Assembly (NCBI GenBank): GCA_937991535.1
Contig: CALKHN010000047.1
Location: forward strand, 1-64,000
Direction of reading: 5' to 3'
Length of the DNA: 64,000 nucleotides
Origin: an uncultured Sphingobacteriales bacterium
GTDB lineage: Bacteria; Bacteroidota; Bacteroidia; Chitinophagales; Chitinophagaceae
Positions within the stretch are counted from its first letter, which is position 1. Each line of letters begins with the position of its first letter. The translations under genes were made by a program, and so were the position numbers. Shown here in pieces: positions 1-8,869 of the stretch. The notes under the pieces are model-generated. The model ran no database searches. It was not told the DNA's origin and was given only the letters and a program-made list of their open reading frames with translations.

Positions 1-337
1 CTCGCCTCCTTTTAATTTATCAATCAAGTATTTTTACCGGACACTAATGATTTGAGATTTAAAATTTGAGATGCAAATTACTTAGCGCGGTTGGTACCCG
101 ATGGAAGGAGGGTCACACTGCACATTAATCAGAAATGCGCTCACCTGCAACAATCTTTTTTCACAAACAATCCTTTCAAAAAATGCAGGAAGGTAAATAT
201 GATTTTTTTTGTTGTCATATTCTTTTATCTGGTAAATACAAAAGTGCCGGGTGCAAAGTTACGAATGTATGATCAAAGGCTATCCGCTATCAGCTTTCAC
301 TGCTGAAAGCTCATGGCTGAACGCTTACTGCTACCCG
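1..337. other. Non-coding stretch downstream of the porin gene
   Basis: No credible gene was found here. It lies beyond the stop codon of the minus-strand porin. Positions 51-80 contain degenerate short-word sequence (GAGATTTAAAATTTGAGATG) of a kind that recurs in other gaps. A copy of a dispersed hairpin repeat sits at 84-124. The two plus-strand open frames that start at 91 and 251 have no recognisable protein character; the second runs antisense through the porin. Confidence 0.6.
84..124 (+). repeat. Dispersed repeat, GGTACCCGA-AAGGAGGG family, copy 1
   Basis: This copy reads GCGCGGTTGGTACCCGATGG followed by AAGGAGGGTCACACTGCAC. It matches four other places in the window (5890-5929 inverted, 8724-8768, 13826-13871, 54621-54662), all in gaps between genes. 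The shared part is a GC-rich left arm, a central GGTACCCGACGAAAGGAGGG-like core and a right arm that partly complements the left. The palindrome is degenerate in this copy. Confidence 0.6.
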
Positions 338-2398
338 TTAGTTCACAAAATTCCAGAAGATACCCACTTTAAAGAGCAGTCCCTGGTAGGGATACAGTGG
401 CGCCGCCATATTGTTGTTGGTGAAAGAAAATCCATCCAGTTCAAGCGTATTCAAATTTTCCAGTCTTACAAAAGCGCTGAAACTCCTGATCCTGAAATTT
501 ACAAAGGCTGCGATATCAGGCAAATTGGCTATGCGAATACTGTCCTGGGGAAAGAACTGCCCTGTTACAGGAGAATAATTGTCGGCAGTATAAGGCGTAT
601 AATACCTCGAATCCAGCCCAAGGGCAATATTCAGGTTCCTGAAGAACTGTCCCTGGAACACAAGGCGGTTACGCAGGTAGAGCAATGGAATATTAACGGG
701 CGTATTGCCGGCGGTTTTTTGAACGGCCACATCTGCATACCAATGCCAGAATTTGCTTATCCTGAAATCTTTGCTGCCTTTGATCTGCAATACGTTAAAA
801 GGAGTGGTTTGCTGATCGGCTTCATAAAAGTTTTTAAAGTATGCATAATTGCCAATAAGATAATAGTGACCGCTGAGCTGCATTTGCAAAGATGGGATAG
901 TAAAAGCCCCGAACAGGTGTGTAATGTTTTCTTTATTGGTTCCATTGGAAGGCGTCACAACCGGGAAACCACTGGTATTGCGCAGGAGGTAAGATGGTGT
1001 TCGGTTTGCATTTTCAAAACCTACCTGCAGGGAACCCAGTTTTCTGCTCAGTAATCTTTGCAGACTGATATATGCCCGGTAGTCGCCGGCATTGAATCCT
1101 GTAACATAAAATTGTGCATGCGCCTCAATGTCCCATTTTTTATTCCGGGTCCTGTTCCTGTATTCCCCATGCACAAAAACGTTATACAGCATGTTGCGTG
1201 TTGAATCAAATCTTTTCAGGGAAAGATTTTGCAGGCTGGCGCCCACCTTAAGAAATTGTTGCTGGTTTTTAATATCGGGAAACTGGTAAATGGAAAAATC
1301 ATTAACAATCTCCTTCCATGAATTACGGTATGCAATAGAATCACCGGGGTTAACCGCTATATTGTAATTTTTTTTATAAAACGCACTATCCGGAGCAATA
1401 TCCTGGAACAGGTATTTGTAGGTGTTGTATTGAAGCGTATGTTCCATCCTGAAGCGTGGGTAGAAGAGTTTGATAACAGTAGAATCGGTTACCAATGAAT
1501 CTTTTTTCCCAAAATCGTATTGTTGCCTTATCAATAGTTTAAGCTCGTTGTATTTGTTACCTGTTTTTAATTGTGTATTAAAGGGGTCACGGCTATAGGT
1601 AGCATCACCGGCGGTATTAATAGGAATGTTGAACCGGTCTGAATACGTGCCTGTTTTATCTGCCAGGAAGCTATCGCTCGCTATCCCTCCGCTTTCGGCA
1701 GATTGCAGGCTGTTGGTTAGTCCAATAAAATATATCCCATATCTTTTATTGGGCGACTGGTAATAGGAGTTGAGCCGCAAATTGGAATGATTGGTGTTCT
1801 GGCTTTTAAAAAAACCCGGAGCATTAATGAGCCGGAACTGGAATGCAAAATTCCAGTTGGGTTTTATGTTTTGAGTGTGTAAGATATTGATGAACTGTTC
1901 TGCTCCGCTTCCAATCAGGTAATTGAGTTCAGTAAACGGGCGGGTAGTGTTGTAAAAGCGGGTTTGCTCTGTGTTAAAAGCATATGCGTCAAAAGCATGA
2001 AACCCCGGATCCCATCCAGGCCTTGTTGCTGGATTAAATAAAAGAGAAGTGGTAGCTGTTCCGTTATTGCCCAGCCATACATATTCTGATTTCAGAGGTA
2101 CCTTAATGTAAAAATCAATCAATGAAGAATCAAAAGTATAGGAGCGTACCGAATCAATGTATTTAAATCGGATGCTTACAGAGTCTGCAAAAGGGTCGCG
2201 GTGTTCAAACTTTATGGAATCGCCGCCACCCGACCTGCCTCCCCGGCCCATATTGCTGATGTTGCCCAGCCTGCCCGGAAGTCGCTGCGATAAGGCAGGC
2301 AATGCAGAACCAACCAGTATGGAGAGCAGTATATATGTAAATATTTTCTTCAATGCAGTTGGCTTAATTCCATGCCCGGCGAAAATACCTGAAATCAT
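338..2398 (-). CDS. Putative outer-membrane porin (Porin_10-like)
   Basis: Predicted outer-membrane beta-barrel of 686 residues. After a short polar lead, residues 17-37 form a hydrophobic signal segment ending in LPALSQ. A Gly/Arg-rich linker follows, and the rest is long alternating aromatic and polar strands ending in FKVGIFWNFVN, a terminal aromatic strand typical of barrels. Length and style match the Bacteroidota putative porin family (Porin_10, from memory). It lies 27 bases downstream of the purine nucleoside phosphorylase gene on the same strand, an order I recall from related genomes, so the two are probably co-transcribed. Substrate is unknown. The internal Met at residue 15-17 region does not offer an obviously better start than the one given. 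Confidence 0.8.
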   Translation of the reverse strand: MISGIFAGHGIKPTALKKIFTYILLSILVGSALPALSQRLPGRLGNISNMGRGGRSGGGDSIKFEHRDPFADSVSIRFKYIDSVRSYTFDSSLIDFYIKVPLKSEYVWLGNNGTATTSLLFNPATRPGWDPGFHAFDAYAFNTEQTRFYNTTRPFTELNYLIGSGAEQFINILHTQNIKPNWNFAFQFRLINAPGFFKSQNTNHSNLRLNSYYQSPNKRYGIYFIGLTNSLQSAESGGIASDSFLADKTGTYSDRFNIPINTAGDATYSRDPFNTQLKTGNKYNELKLLIRQQYDFGKKDSLVTDSTVIKLFYPRFRMEHTLQYNTYKYLFQDIAPDSAFYKKNYNIAVNPGDSIAYRNSWKEIVNDFSIYQFPDIKNQQQFLKVGASLQNLSLKRFDSTRNMLYNVFVHGEYRNRTRNKKWDIEAHAQFYVTGFNAGDYRAYISLQRLLSRKLGSLQVGFENANRTPSYLLRNTSGFPVVTPSNGTNKENITHLFGAFTIPSLQMQLSGHYYLIGNYAYFKNFYEADQQTTPFNVLQIKGSKDFRISKFWHWYADVAVQKTAGNTPVNIPLLYLRNRLVFQGQFFRNLNIALGLDSRYYTPYTADNYSPVTGQFFPQDSIRIANLPDIAAFVNFRIRSFSAFVRLENLNTLELDGFSFTNNNMAAPLYPYQGLLFKVGIFWNFVN

Positions 2399-2425
2399 TA
2401 CATATCCCTTGAAAAAATGCCTAAA

Positions 2426-3247
2426 TCAAATAGCTTTAACTAACTCTTTAAATAAGGCGGTGAGCTTTGGTTCTGCTGCGGCTGCTGCCTGCAACACCTC
2501 TTCATGCGTAATAATATTGTCTTCTTCCCGTATGCCCAAATCGGTAATTACGCTTATGCCAAATACTTTTATACCGGCATGTACTGCCACAATTACCTCC
2601 TGTACCGTACTCATGCCTACGGCATCTCCTCCAAGCGCATGGATCATTTTGTATTCGGCACGGGTTTCAAATGTTGGTCCTGTTACACCAAAGTATACAC
2701 CTTCTTTAACCGGATAGCCCATTTGCGCCGCAATTGCTTTCCCCTTTTTAATCAGTATTTTGGAATAAGGTTCGCTCATGTCGGGGAAGCGCAACCCGAA
2801 TGCATCTTCGTTTTTACCAATTAAAGGGTTTACGGTAGCCAGGCTTATATGATCGTTAATGATCATCAGGTCGCCTACGGCAAAAGAAGTATTAACGCCT
2901 CCAGCCGCATTGCTGATAAGCAAAGTATGAATACCCAGTAGTTTCATTACCCGAACAGGAAACGCCACTTCTGTGGCATCATGTCCTTCGTAAAAATGCA
3001 GGCGCCCGGCCATTGCTACAATCCTTTTTTGACTCAGTTGTCCAAAGATCAGCCTGCCCGAATGCCCTTCAACTGTAGAAACCGGGAAATGCGGGATCTC
3101 CGAATAATAGATCTCCTTTTCAATGGTCATTTCTTCCACAAAATTTCCGAGCCCGCTGCCCAATACGATACCAATTTCTGGTAGAAATCCATAGCAGCTT
3201 TTAATAAAAGAAACGGCTTCTGTTATTTTTTCAAGCATCGCGCTCAT
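2426..3247 (-). CDS. Purine nucleoside phosphorylase (trimeric class)
   Basis: Phosphorolytic cleavage of purine (deoxy)nucleosides to base plus (deoxy)ribose-1-phosphate, in the cytoplasm; purine salvage. The chosen start gives 273 residues beginning MSAMLEKITEAV. An upstream in-frame Met would add 24 residues (start 3319) that do not look like the family. Visible motifs are GIVLGSGLGNF (phosphate loop), HSGRLIFGQL, AGRLHFYEGH, ISNAAGGVN, and GVTGPTFETRAEY followed by GGDAVGMSTVQE. The residue equivalent to the base-binding Asn of mammalian enzymes appears to be Asp (SVITDLG), so base preference should not be assumed. Its stop is 27 bases upstream of the porin start. Confidence 0.93.
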   Translation of the reverse strand: MSAMLEKITEAVSFIKSCYGFLPEIGIVLGSGLGNFVEEMTIEKEIYYSEIPHFPVSTVEGHSGRLIFGQLSQKRIVAMAGRLHFYEGHDATEVAFPVRVMKLLGIHTLLISNAAGGVNTSFAVGDLMIINDHISLATVNPLIGKNEDAFGLRFPDMSEPYSKILIKKGKAIAAQMGYPVKEGVYFGVTGPTFETRAEYKMIHALGGDAVGMSTVQEVIVAVHAGIKVFGISVITDLGIREEDNIITHEEVLQAAAAAEPKLTALFKELVKAI

Positions 3248-3380
3248 GCTGATATTTTTATGGCGGCAAAGATAAGGATTGGAAAAAGGATATTGCCGGA
3301 TTGGAGGAGAGATAGACAAAAGAGGTTTTTCCGTTTAGCCTTCGTCGGGATTTTTAGTCTTTTCAGCGCTTTTTTAATAA

Positions 3381-3434
3381 AAAAGCCACTTGGTTCAAAG
3401 ACGAATATGCTTCCCGTCTTCTTAACTAAGTGGC
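3381..3434 (-). terminator. Rho-independent terminator of the DUF2911 gene
   Basis: GCCACTTGGTT (3385-3395) pairs with AACTAAGTGGC (3424-3434) with one mismatch. A nested AAGACG/CGTCTT stem (3398-3420) sits inside. Read on the minus strand, the stem is followed directly by a run of six T, as expected for a terminator of the gene whose stop is at 3470. On the plus strand there is no T run. Confidence 0.75.
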
Positions 3435-3469
3435 CTAATATTATGCTGTGTTATTATAGTATCTGAAAA

Positions 3470-4303
3470 TTAATTCAACGAGGCAATTAGTTTTTTATTC
3501 AACTGCACATAATCATCGTTTTTTGCAGAGGTAGCCAATTCAGTGGATTTATTGGCTGCCGCAAGTGCTTCTTTTTTCTTACCCAGTTTTGCAAGGCATT
3601 TTGCCTTCTGGTGCCAGATCCAAAACGCGTTGGGTTCTTTTTCTGTTGCTTTATTAAACCACCCGAGCGCTTTGTTCAGGTCTTTGCCGTTTTCAAGATA
3701 ATAAGCGGCAGCAGCGAAGTAAGGGAAATTCTCTTTTCCTTCCAGGCTGCTGATCTGCGTATTGATCTTGGTATTGATATCCGTAGTAATAGGAATGATA
3801 ACAACTGTTTTGTCCCATCCGATAATCATATCCATAGAAGATGGTAAGATGTTATCAAAGGAAATTAAAAAAGACTCCAGCGGAAAAGGAAGATCTACTG
3901 CGTTGATCTTGATGCGCGCAACGTCCTGGTCCTCTTTGTAAGCGGAAGGACTGGTTACATTTAATTGTTTGGTTAAAATAATGGTCCATTCGGACGCATT
4001 GGGAATGGTAAGCAATCCATACTTTCCGGCGGGAACTTTTTTACCGCCGAAGGTAACATCGTCACCAAAACTAATAGTGGTAGCGCCATTTGCACCTGTC
4101 CGCCACACTTTTCCATAAGGCACCAGGTCGCCAAAAACGGTTCTGCCTTTTACTGCTGGTCCTGAATAAGACAGCTCAACGGCAGATAGTCCAAACTCCT
4201 GCTTTACTGTTTGCAATGGCGAAGCAGCCGGCGTTTTTAATTGTTGAGCTTCTGCAAAACAGAAGATCGCAGAAAAAGCGGCAAGTAAAAAGATCTTTTT
4301 CAT
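3470..4303 (-). CDS. DUF2911 domain protein with TPR-like C-terminus
   Basis: Secreted or periplasmic protein of 277 residues and unknown role. A signal peptide (MKKIFLLAAFSAIFCFAEAQ) is followed by a DUF2911 domain at about residues 25-170, recognisable from the SYSGPAVKGRTVFGDLVPYG and WRTGANGATTISF stretches and the following VPAGKYGLLTIP. The last ~80 residues are helical with a TPR-like pattern (AAAYYLENGKDLNKALGWFN, FWIWHQKAKCLAKLGKKKEA). It stands alone on the minus strand with its own terminator. No function is established for the family that I can name. Confidence 0.85.
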   Translation of the reverse strand: MKKIFLLAAFSAIFCFAEAQQLKTPAASPLQTVKQEFGLSAVELSYSGPAVKGRTVFGDLVPYGKVWRTGANGATTISFGDDVTFGGKKVPAGKYGLLTIPNASEWTIILTKQLNVTSPSAYKEDQDVARIKINAVDLPFPLESFLISFDNILPSSMDMIIGWDKTVVIIPITTDINTKINTQISSLEGKENFPYFAAAAYYLENGKDLNKALGWFNKATEKEPNAFWIWHQKAKCLAKLGKKKEALAAANKSTELATSAKNDDYVQLNKKLIASLN

Positions 4304-4476
4304 CTGTAGTTGTTTTTTGGTTTTTAATGAATAAAGTCGCTATTCGCGTAGTTTATTGCACTATTATTTGTTGCGGCGAAGATAGTGTTTACCGTGATGC
4401 AATTCAAGCCCGAAAGGAAATTGAAAAGAATTATGCAAGGTTTAACAAATAGGCTTTTTGCAGGTTGTTCTAATAG

Positions 4477-5799
4477 TCAGAACTGGATGGTAAGAGAAAC
4501 TTTTGCAGGAATGTTACCTTCAGATAATTTCCATTGAGGACCTTCTTTTATAACCCGGATGGCTTCCTTGTTGCACTGTACGCAGGTAGAATGCATAATT
4601 TTAAAATCAGAAAGTCTCCCGTATTTATCTACAGTAAATGACAGATCAACAAATCCTCGGCTTGAATTGGGTGCTGTGCCGGGCAGGCGGGTATTATTAA
4701 CTAAATATATATCAAAATTTCCCCATCCGTCTGCGGGTTCCGCTTCAGGAGTAGCGTCAGTATCTTCATCAGTTATTACAGCTTTTTTCTTTGCCGTTTT
4801 GTAGCCTGTTACTGCAACTTCCGCTAAAGCATTTTCTTCCGGCAATAAAATAATATTATTAAAAGGAGCGCTGGCATGTAAAACCACCTGCCGGGGTTTA
4901 AAGCCCGCAGATTTGACATGTGCTGTTAATAGCGTATCCCCACTCATTAATTTAAAATTCCCCCTGGCATCGCTATATACAGCGGAAGCGGTATTGACAA
5001 TTCGAATATTTACAAAAGGCAGTGGATTGTTATTGCTGTCTGTTATTTTACCCGTAAAAATATTTGTATTAAAAAAAGCGGAAGTGTTATTTTGTATTGT
5101 TGAGGGTAAGGGTCTTTCACGGCTTTCTGAAATATTTTTATCTCTTTGTGATTCTTCCTGCTCAATACGGTAAGTTTTAGTTGAAGCCTCCTTGTTTGCG
5201 GCCGCTATATCTAATGATGGGTTTTCCGAAACATCTTTTTTTGTTGCCGCCCGGGATGCAGGCGGCTGCTTTGTTTTTGTGGAAGGGACAGGAAGCGGAA
5301 CGGGCGCCTTTTTTTCAGGTGCTGAAACCGCAGGTACATTTTTTTTAGACACTTTATTTTCCTGCAGGGCAATATCAGTTGAATCGGTAGCTGCCCGCAT
5401 TTCTGCAGTATCCTGTGTTTCTTTTAATGGCGTAGTTTTTTGTTCTTTTTCTTTTTGCTGCGCGATATTGTTTTCGGTTGGCGCAAGCCAGTACCAGGTA
5501 ATACCGGCTCCCAATACAATAATAACGGCTGCTGCAGAACTCCACCATATCCTTCTATTGCGTACAGGAATTATTTTCGTGTCGTTTTTTTTCTGCAATC
5601 TTTTTCTCAGGTTCTCTATATCTGAAGAAAGCCCTGGGGCATTCTGCGTCGCATAACCTTCTATTGCCTCTGCAAGAAAAGCGTCTTCTAACGCCGCTTT
5701 TTCTATAGCATGCCGCTCCGCCATGGTCATCTCCCTGTTCAGATAGCGTTGTATATCCGCCGCCGTATATGGTTTGATATGTTTATTGTTTTCGGACAT
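4477..5799 (-). CDS. Membrane anti-sigma-like protein with CarboxypepD and TonB-C domains
   Basis: Probable transmembrane partner of the ECF sigma factor encoded upstream. Order along 440 residues: a cytoplasmic N-terminus of about 80 residues beginning with an anti-sigma-like helix (YTAADIQRYLNREMTMAERH), one membrane segment at about 84-106, and a long low-complexity Lys/Pro/Thr periplasmic linker. Then come a CarboxypepD_reg-like beta domain at about 250-325 (GKITDSNNNPLPFVNIRI), a TonB-box-like motif (ALAEVAVTGYKTAKKK), and a TonB C-terminal-like domain at about 362-440 (GFVDLSFTVDKYGRLSDFKI ... EAIRVIKEGPQWK). The combination of a sigma-binding tail and TonB-like periplasmic end suggests envelope-to-nucleus-type signalling across the inner membrane. 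The anti-sigma assignment is an inference from position and N-terminal character. Confidence 0.72.
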   Translation of the reverse strand: MSENNKHIKPYTAADIQRYLNREMTMAERHAIEKAALEDAFLAEAIEGYATQNAPGLSSDIENLRKRLQKKNDTKIIPVRNRRIWWSSAAAVIIVLGAGITWYWLAPTENNIAQQKEKEQKTTPLKETQDTAEMRAATDSTDIALQENKVSKKNVPAVSAPEKKAPVPLPVPSTKTKQPPASRAATKKDVSENPSLDIAAANKEASTKTYRIEQEESQRDKNISESRERPLPSTIQNNTSAFFNTNIFTGKITDSNNNPLPFVNIRIVNTASAVYSDARGNFKLMSGDTLLTAHVKSAGFKPRQVVLHASAPFNNIILLPEENALAEVAVTGYKTAKKKAVITDEDTDATPEAEPADGWGNFDIYLVNNTRLPGTAPNSSRGFVDLSFTVDKYGRLSDFKIMHSTCVQCNKEAIRVIKEGPQWKLSEGNIPAKVSLTIQF

Positions 5800-5889
5800 T
5801 ATGTTTTAGTGAGTAGTCAGTCGTCAGCACTGATACCTGGAACCTGCTTCCCCCCATGCAACTTGTAACTTGTAACTTTTATAGCTTGT

Positions 5890-5929
5890 GCATGCGGTCT
5901 GACGCTCCTTCGTCGTACCGACCGCCACA
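5890..5929 (-). repeat. Dispersed repeat, GGTACCCGA-AAGGAGGG family, inverted copy
   Basis: On the minus strand this reads GGCGGTCGGTACGACGAAGG then AGCGTCAGACCGC, matching the family core. GCGGTC (5894-5899) and GACCGC (5920-5925) are perfect inverted arms. It lies between the sigma factor stop (5965) and its putative anti-sigma start (5799), a gap in which co-transcribed genes would normally sit close together. Flanking bases are short-word repeats (AACTTGTAACTTGTAACTTT before it, TTTTCAAATTTTCAAATT after it). Confidence 0.65.
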
Positions 5930-5964
5930 TTTTCAAATTTTCAAATTAGCACAATTCCACATTT

Positions 5965-6531
5965 TTACTCTTCCTCCATACAATTTTTCAAATTCCTTCT
6001 TCCGTTTTGAATATAGCTCCTTACTTTATTCCATTCGTAGCCTGTAATTTCGGCAATTTCGTCATAGCATTTTTGCTGTAAATAAAATAACTCAACTGTT
6101 TTTTTCTGTTCTTTCGATAGTGTTTGAATGCATTTCTCTAATTTAACAAATTGTTCTTCCCTTTCCAGCATCCCATTAAGATGCACGGTTTCCGAAGATT
6201 GCATATAGTCCTGATTAAATTCGGTGGTTTTTAAATTCCTGGGTGTACGTAGCTGCATCAGGCAGTGGTTCCGGATAAGCGTATGCAGCCAGCTTTTAAA
6301 ATTACTTACTTCATGGAATTTCAGTTTCTCAACCAGTTCTTCAAAAATATTCATAACGGCATCTTTGCTCTGCTCTGCATCTTTAAAATATTTCAGACAA
6401 ACCCCGTATACCAGTTCCATATAGCGCTGGTACAGGTCCGACAGCACCCGCATGTCATTCGTTTGTTTATACAAAGCAATGTATTCGGTATCGGAGCTCC
6501 CGTCAGTTGATATGTTTTTTATGAAATTCAA
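5965..6531 (-). CDS. ECF-type RNA polymerase sigma-70 factor
   Basis: Alternative sigma factor of 188 residues. Region 2 is seen at about 25-95 (LYQRYMELVYGVCLKYFKDA, then a KFHEVSNFKSWLHTLIRNHC stretch) and region 4 at about 130-185, with a helix-turn-helix (QKKTVELFYLQQKCYDEIAE then ITGYEWNKVRSYIQNGRRNL). This is the usual ECF layout without regions 1 and 3. The next gene on the same strand is the putative membrane anti-sigma factor. A secreted VWA protein is divergently encoded from 6701, so the 169-base gap between them probably holds both promoters. It likely autoregulates this locus, but no operator could be defined from one copy. Confidence 0.9.
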   Translation of the reverse strand: MNFIKNISTDGSSDTEYIALYKQTNDMRVLSDLYQRYMELVYGVCLKYFKDAEQSKDAVMNIFEELVEKLKFHEVSNFKSWLHTLIRNHCLMQLRTPRNLKTTEFNQDYMQSSETVHLNGMLEREEQFVKLEKCIQTLSKEQKKTVELFYLQQKCYDEIAEITGYEWNKVRSYIQNGRRNLKNCMEEE

Positions 6532-6700
6532 ACAATGGTTAAAATATGAAAAATCAAAGATAGAAGATAATAAGAAAGTAATACAGGTTCACGCTCACTT
6601 AGTCCATCTCAGCAGTCCTTAAAAAAATAATTCCATCATCTTATGTAATTCTATTTGCCACCGCATCCACCATTCAAACGAAACCTTAAAACTTATTTTT

Positions 6701-8674
6701 ATGAAGTATGCAATACTTTGCAGCATAATTATTATTGCTGCCTTAACGGCTTTTTTTCCGCCAGCTTCTCTTACAGTTAAAGGTAAGGTAACAGACAGCG
6801 CAGGGACTATTCTTCCCGGTGTGTCGGTTACAGAAAAAGGTACGGCAAATATTACTCAAACCGACGCCAATGGCGATTTTACCATTACGGTTACAGGCGC
6901 TAACGCCGCACTTGTTTTTTCGGCGCTGGGTTTTGATACCAAAGAAGTGAATGTATCAGGAAAGGCTGTACTGAATGTTCAACTGATACAAGCAACCAGC
7001 GAACTGGAGGAAGTAGTAGTAACGGCCTATGGCCCAACGAAAAAGAAAAGCCTAACGGGGTCGGTACAACGGGAAACCAAAGCAGATGAAATGTTGCAGG
7101 GAAAGGTAGCTGGTGTGGTCATTAGAGGAAATGCATCTTATCCATCGCCCGCTACCAGGCAATCGCCAAATCGCAACCACCAGTTATATGGCAGCGAGGA
7201 TATTGATTTTAATACCGAAGACTATGATGGCATTGTTGAGAACCGCTTCCTTGCGGTGAAAGACAATCCCTTATCCACTTTTTCAATTGACGTGGATGCG
7301 GCTTCGTATAGCAATGTACGGCGGTTTTTAAATAACGGGAAGTTACCGCCGGTGGGGGCAGTGCGCATTGAGGAAATGATCAATTATTTCCAATATGATT
7401 ATCCGCAGCCCGGAGACGACAAGCCTTTTTCCATCCATACTGAATTATCGGATGCCCCCTGGAACAAGGATCACAGGTTGGTAATGATTGGTTTGCAGGG
7501 AGAGAAGATAGCAACAGAAAATATTCCCGCTTCCAACCTCGTTTTTTTGATTGATGTATCGGGTTCAATGCAGGATGAGAATAAGTTGCCTTTGGTAAAA
7601 CAATCCATGAAGTTGCTTACAGATCAGCTCCGGGAAAAAGACAGGGTTGCCATAGTGGTGTATGCCGGAAATGCCGGAGTAGTATTGCCTGCAACAAGCG
7701 GAGCAAATGTTCAAACTGTAAAAGATGCTATTGATCGTTTGGAGGCAGGTGGTTCAACTGCTGGTGGTGAAGGAATAAAACTCGCATATAAAATAGCCAG
7801 GCAAAATTTTATTCAAGGTGGAAACAACCGCGTTATTTTATGTACCGATGGTGATTTTAATGTAGGCGCCAGCAGTGATGATGATATGGAAAGATTAATT
7901 GAACAGGAAAGAAAAAGCGGTGTTTTTTTAACAGTACTGGGCTATGGTATGGGAAATTACAAAGACAATAAAATGCAAAAATTGGCCGATAAAGGCAATG
8001 GCAACCATGCATACATTGATGGCATAAGTGAGGCGAAGAAAGTATTGGTGAGTGAATTTGGCGGTACCTTATTCACGATTGCCAAAGACGTAAAATTGCA
8101 GGTAGAATTCAATCCTTCCAAAGTGCAGGCCTATCGTTTGATTGGTTATGAAAACCGCATGCTGAATAAGGAAGATTTTAACAATGATAAAAAAGATGCC
8201 GGTGAATTGGGCAGCGGGCATACCGTTACGGCTTTGTATGAAGTAATACCCGTGGGTGTAAAAAGTGATTTTATAGAAAAGGTTGACCCGTTGAAATACC
8301 AGGATAAAGCACAGCAAAAGGCAGCCAATTATTCGCCTGAGTTGCTTACTATCAAACTGCGGTATAAAAGCCCTTCAGGCGAAAAGAGTAAGTTAACAGA
8401 ACACCCTGTAATTGACGGGCACATTGCATTAAACAATGCTTCCCGTAATTTCCGCTTTGCCGCAGCCGTAGCCCAATTCGGTATGCTGCTCACCCGTTCG
8501 GAGTTCATGCAGCAGTCTTCGTATAACAATGTGCTGGCTTTGGCTAATTCCGCTATTGGCAATGATGCTGAAGGCTATCGCAAAGAGTTCTTAGAATTGG
8601 TGAAGAAAGCAGGGAGCCTGGCGAAGACTGAAAAGAGGGGTAACGGGGAAGATGAATTGGTGAGGAAGAAATAA
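6701..8674 (+). CDS. Secreted VWA-domain protein with CarboxypepD domain (YfbK-like)
   Basis: Exported protein of 657 residues. Hydrophobic signal at 3-23. CarboxypepD_reg-like domain at about 25-98 (VKGKVTDSAGTILPGVSVTE). Then a TonB-box-like motif and the beginning of a SusC-type plug (ELEEVVVTAYGPTKKKSLTG, LQGKVAGVVIRG) at about 101-143. A VWF N-terminal-type segment follows (VKDNPLSTFSIDVDAASYSN), then a VWA domain from about 280 with a MIDAS motif (FLIDVSGSMQ), and a C-terminal DUF3520-like region to the end. The VWA part resembles YfbK-family proteins of unknown function. The graft of a TonB-receptor front end onto a VWA domain is seen directly. It is divergent from the ECF sigma factor, so its expression or signal may be linked to that pathway. 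Confidence 0.88.
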   Translation: MKYAILCSIIIIAALTAFFPPASLTVKGKVTDSAGTILPGVSVTEKGTANITQTDANGDFTITVTGANAALVFSALGFDTKEVNVSGKAVLNVQLIQATSELEEVVVTAYGPTKKKSLTGSVQRETKADEMLQGKVAGVVIRGNASYPSPATRQSPNRNHQLYGSEDIDFNTEDYDGIVENRFLAVKDNPLSTFSIDVDAASYSNVRRFLNNGKLPPVGAVRIEEMINYFQYDYPQPGDDKPFSIHTELSDAPWNKDHRLVMIGLQGEKIATENIPASNLVFLIDVSGSMQDENKLPLVKQSMKLLTDQLREKDRVAIVVYAGNAGVVLPATSGANVQTVKDAIDRLEAGGSTAGGEGIKLAYKIARQNFIQGGNNRVILCTDGDFNVGASSDDDMERLIEQERKSGVFLTVLGYGMGNYKDNKMQKLADKGNGNHAYIDGISEAKKVLVSEFGGTLFTIAKDVKLQVEFNPSKVQAYRLIGYENRMLNKEDFNNDKKDAGELGSGHTVTALYEVIPVGVKSDFIEKVDPLKYQDKAQQKAANYSPELLTIKLRYKSPSGEKSKLTEHPVIDGHIALNNASRNFRFAAAVAQFGMLLTRSEFMQQSSYNNVLALANSAIGNDAEGYRKEFLELVKKAGSLAKTEKRGNGEDELVRKK

Positions 8675-8869
8675 CAGGCAGATACAGGAACATAAGGGTA
8701 CCGGTTTTAAATTTATAGTTTACCAGATGCGGTTGGCGCCTAACGTAAGGAGGGACAGGCCGCATCTGATGTTTATGATTTGGATTTTGTTATTTCTTAT
8801 TTTTGGTTCTTCCCTTCGGATTTCGGGATTAAAATGCTTCGGATTTAGTTAAACGGTATAATATTCAGT
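8675..8869. other. Intergenic spacer with hairpin repeat and short-word sequence
   Basis: Contains the best palindromic copy of the GGTACCCGA-type repeat family (8724-8768). This is followed by degenerate short-word sequence made of GGATTT/CGGATT units (8778-8850), similar to that at 54710-54810. The promoter of the transporter gene at 8870 is probably near its right end (TTAAACGGTATAATATTCAG), but no confident box was assigned. Confidence 0.5.
8724..8768 (+). repeat. Dispersed repeat, GGTACCCGA-AAGGAGGG family, palindromic copy
   Basis: CAGATGCGG (8724-8732) and CCGCATCTG (8760-8768) are perfect 9-base inverted arms around a loop containing TAACGTAAGGAGGGACAG. The loop keeps the AAGGAGGG-ACAG core shared with other copies while the arms differ. 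This suggests compensatory change of the stem and therefore an RNA or cruciform structure. Confidence 0.7.

Noticed and set aside
251..1054. 267-residue plus-strand frame antisense to the porin
   Set aside because: It lies entirely opposite the porin with no signal peptide, family motif or promoter; the porin frame has strong protein character.
5192..5656. 154-residue plus-strand frame antisense to the anti-sigma-like gene
   Set aside because: Phe/Val/Cys-rich composition typical of an antisense shadow of a Lys/Thr/Pro-rich linker; no motif.
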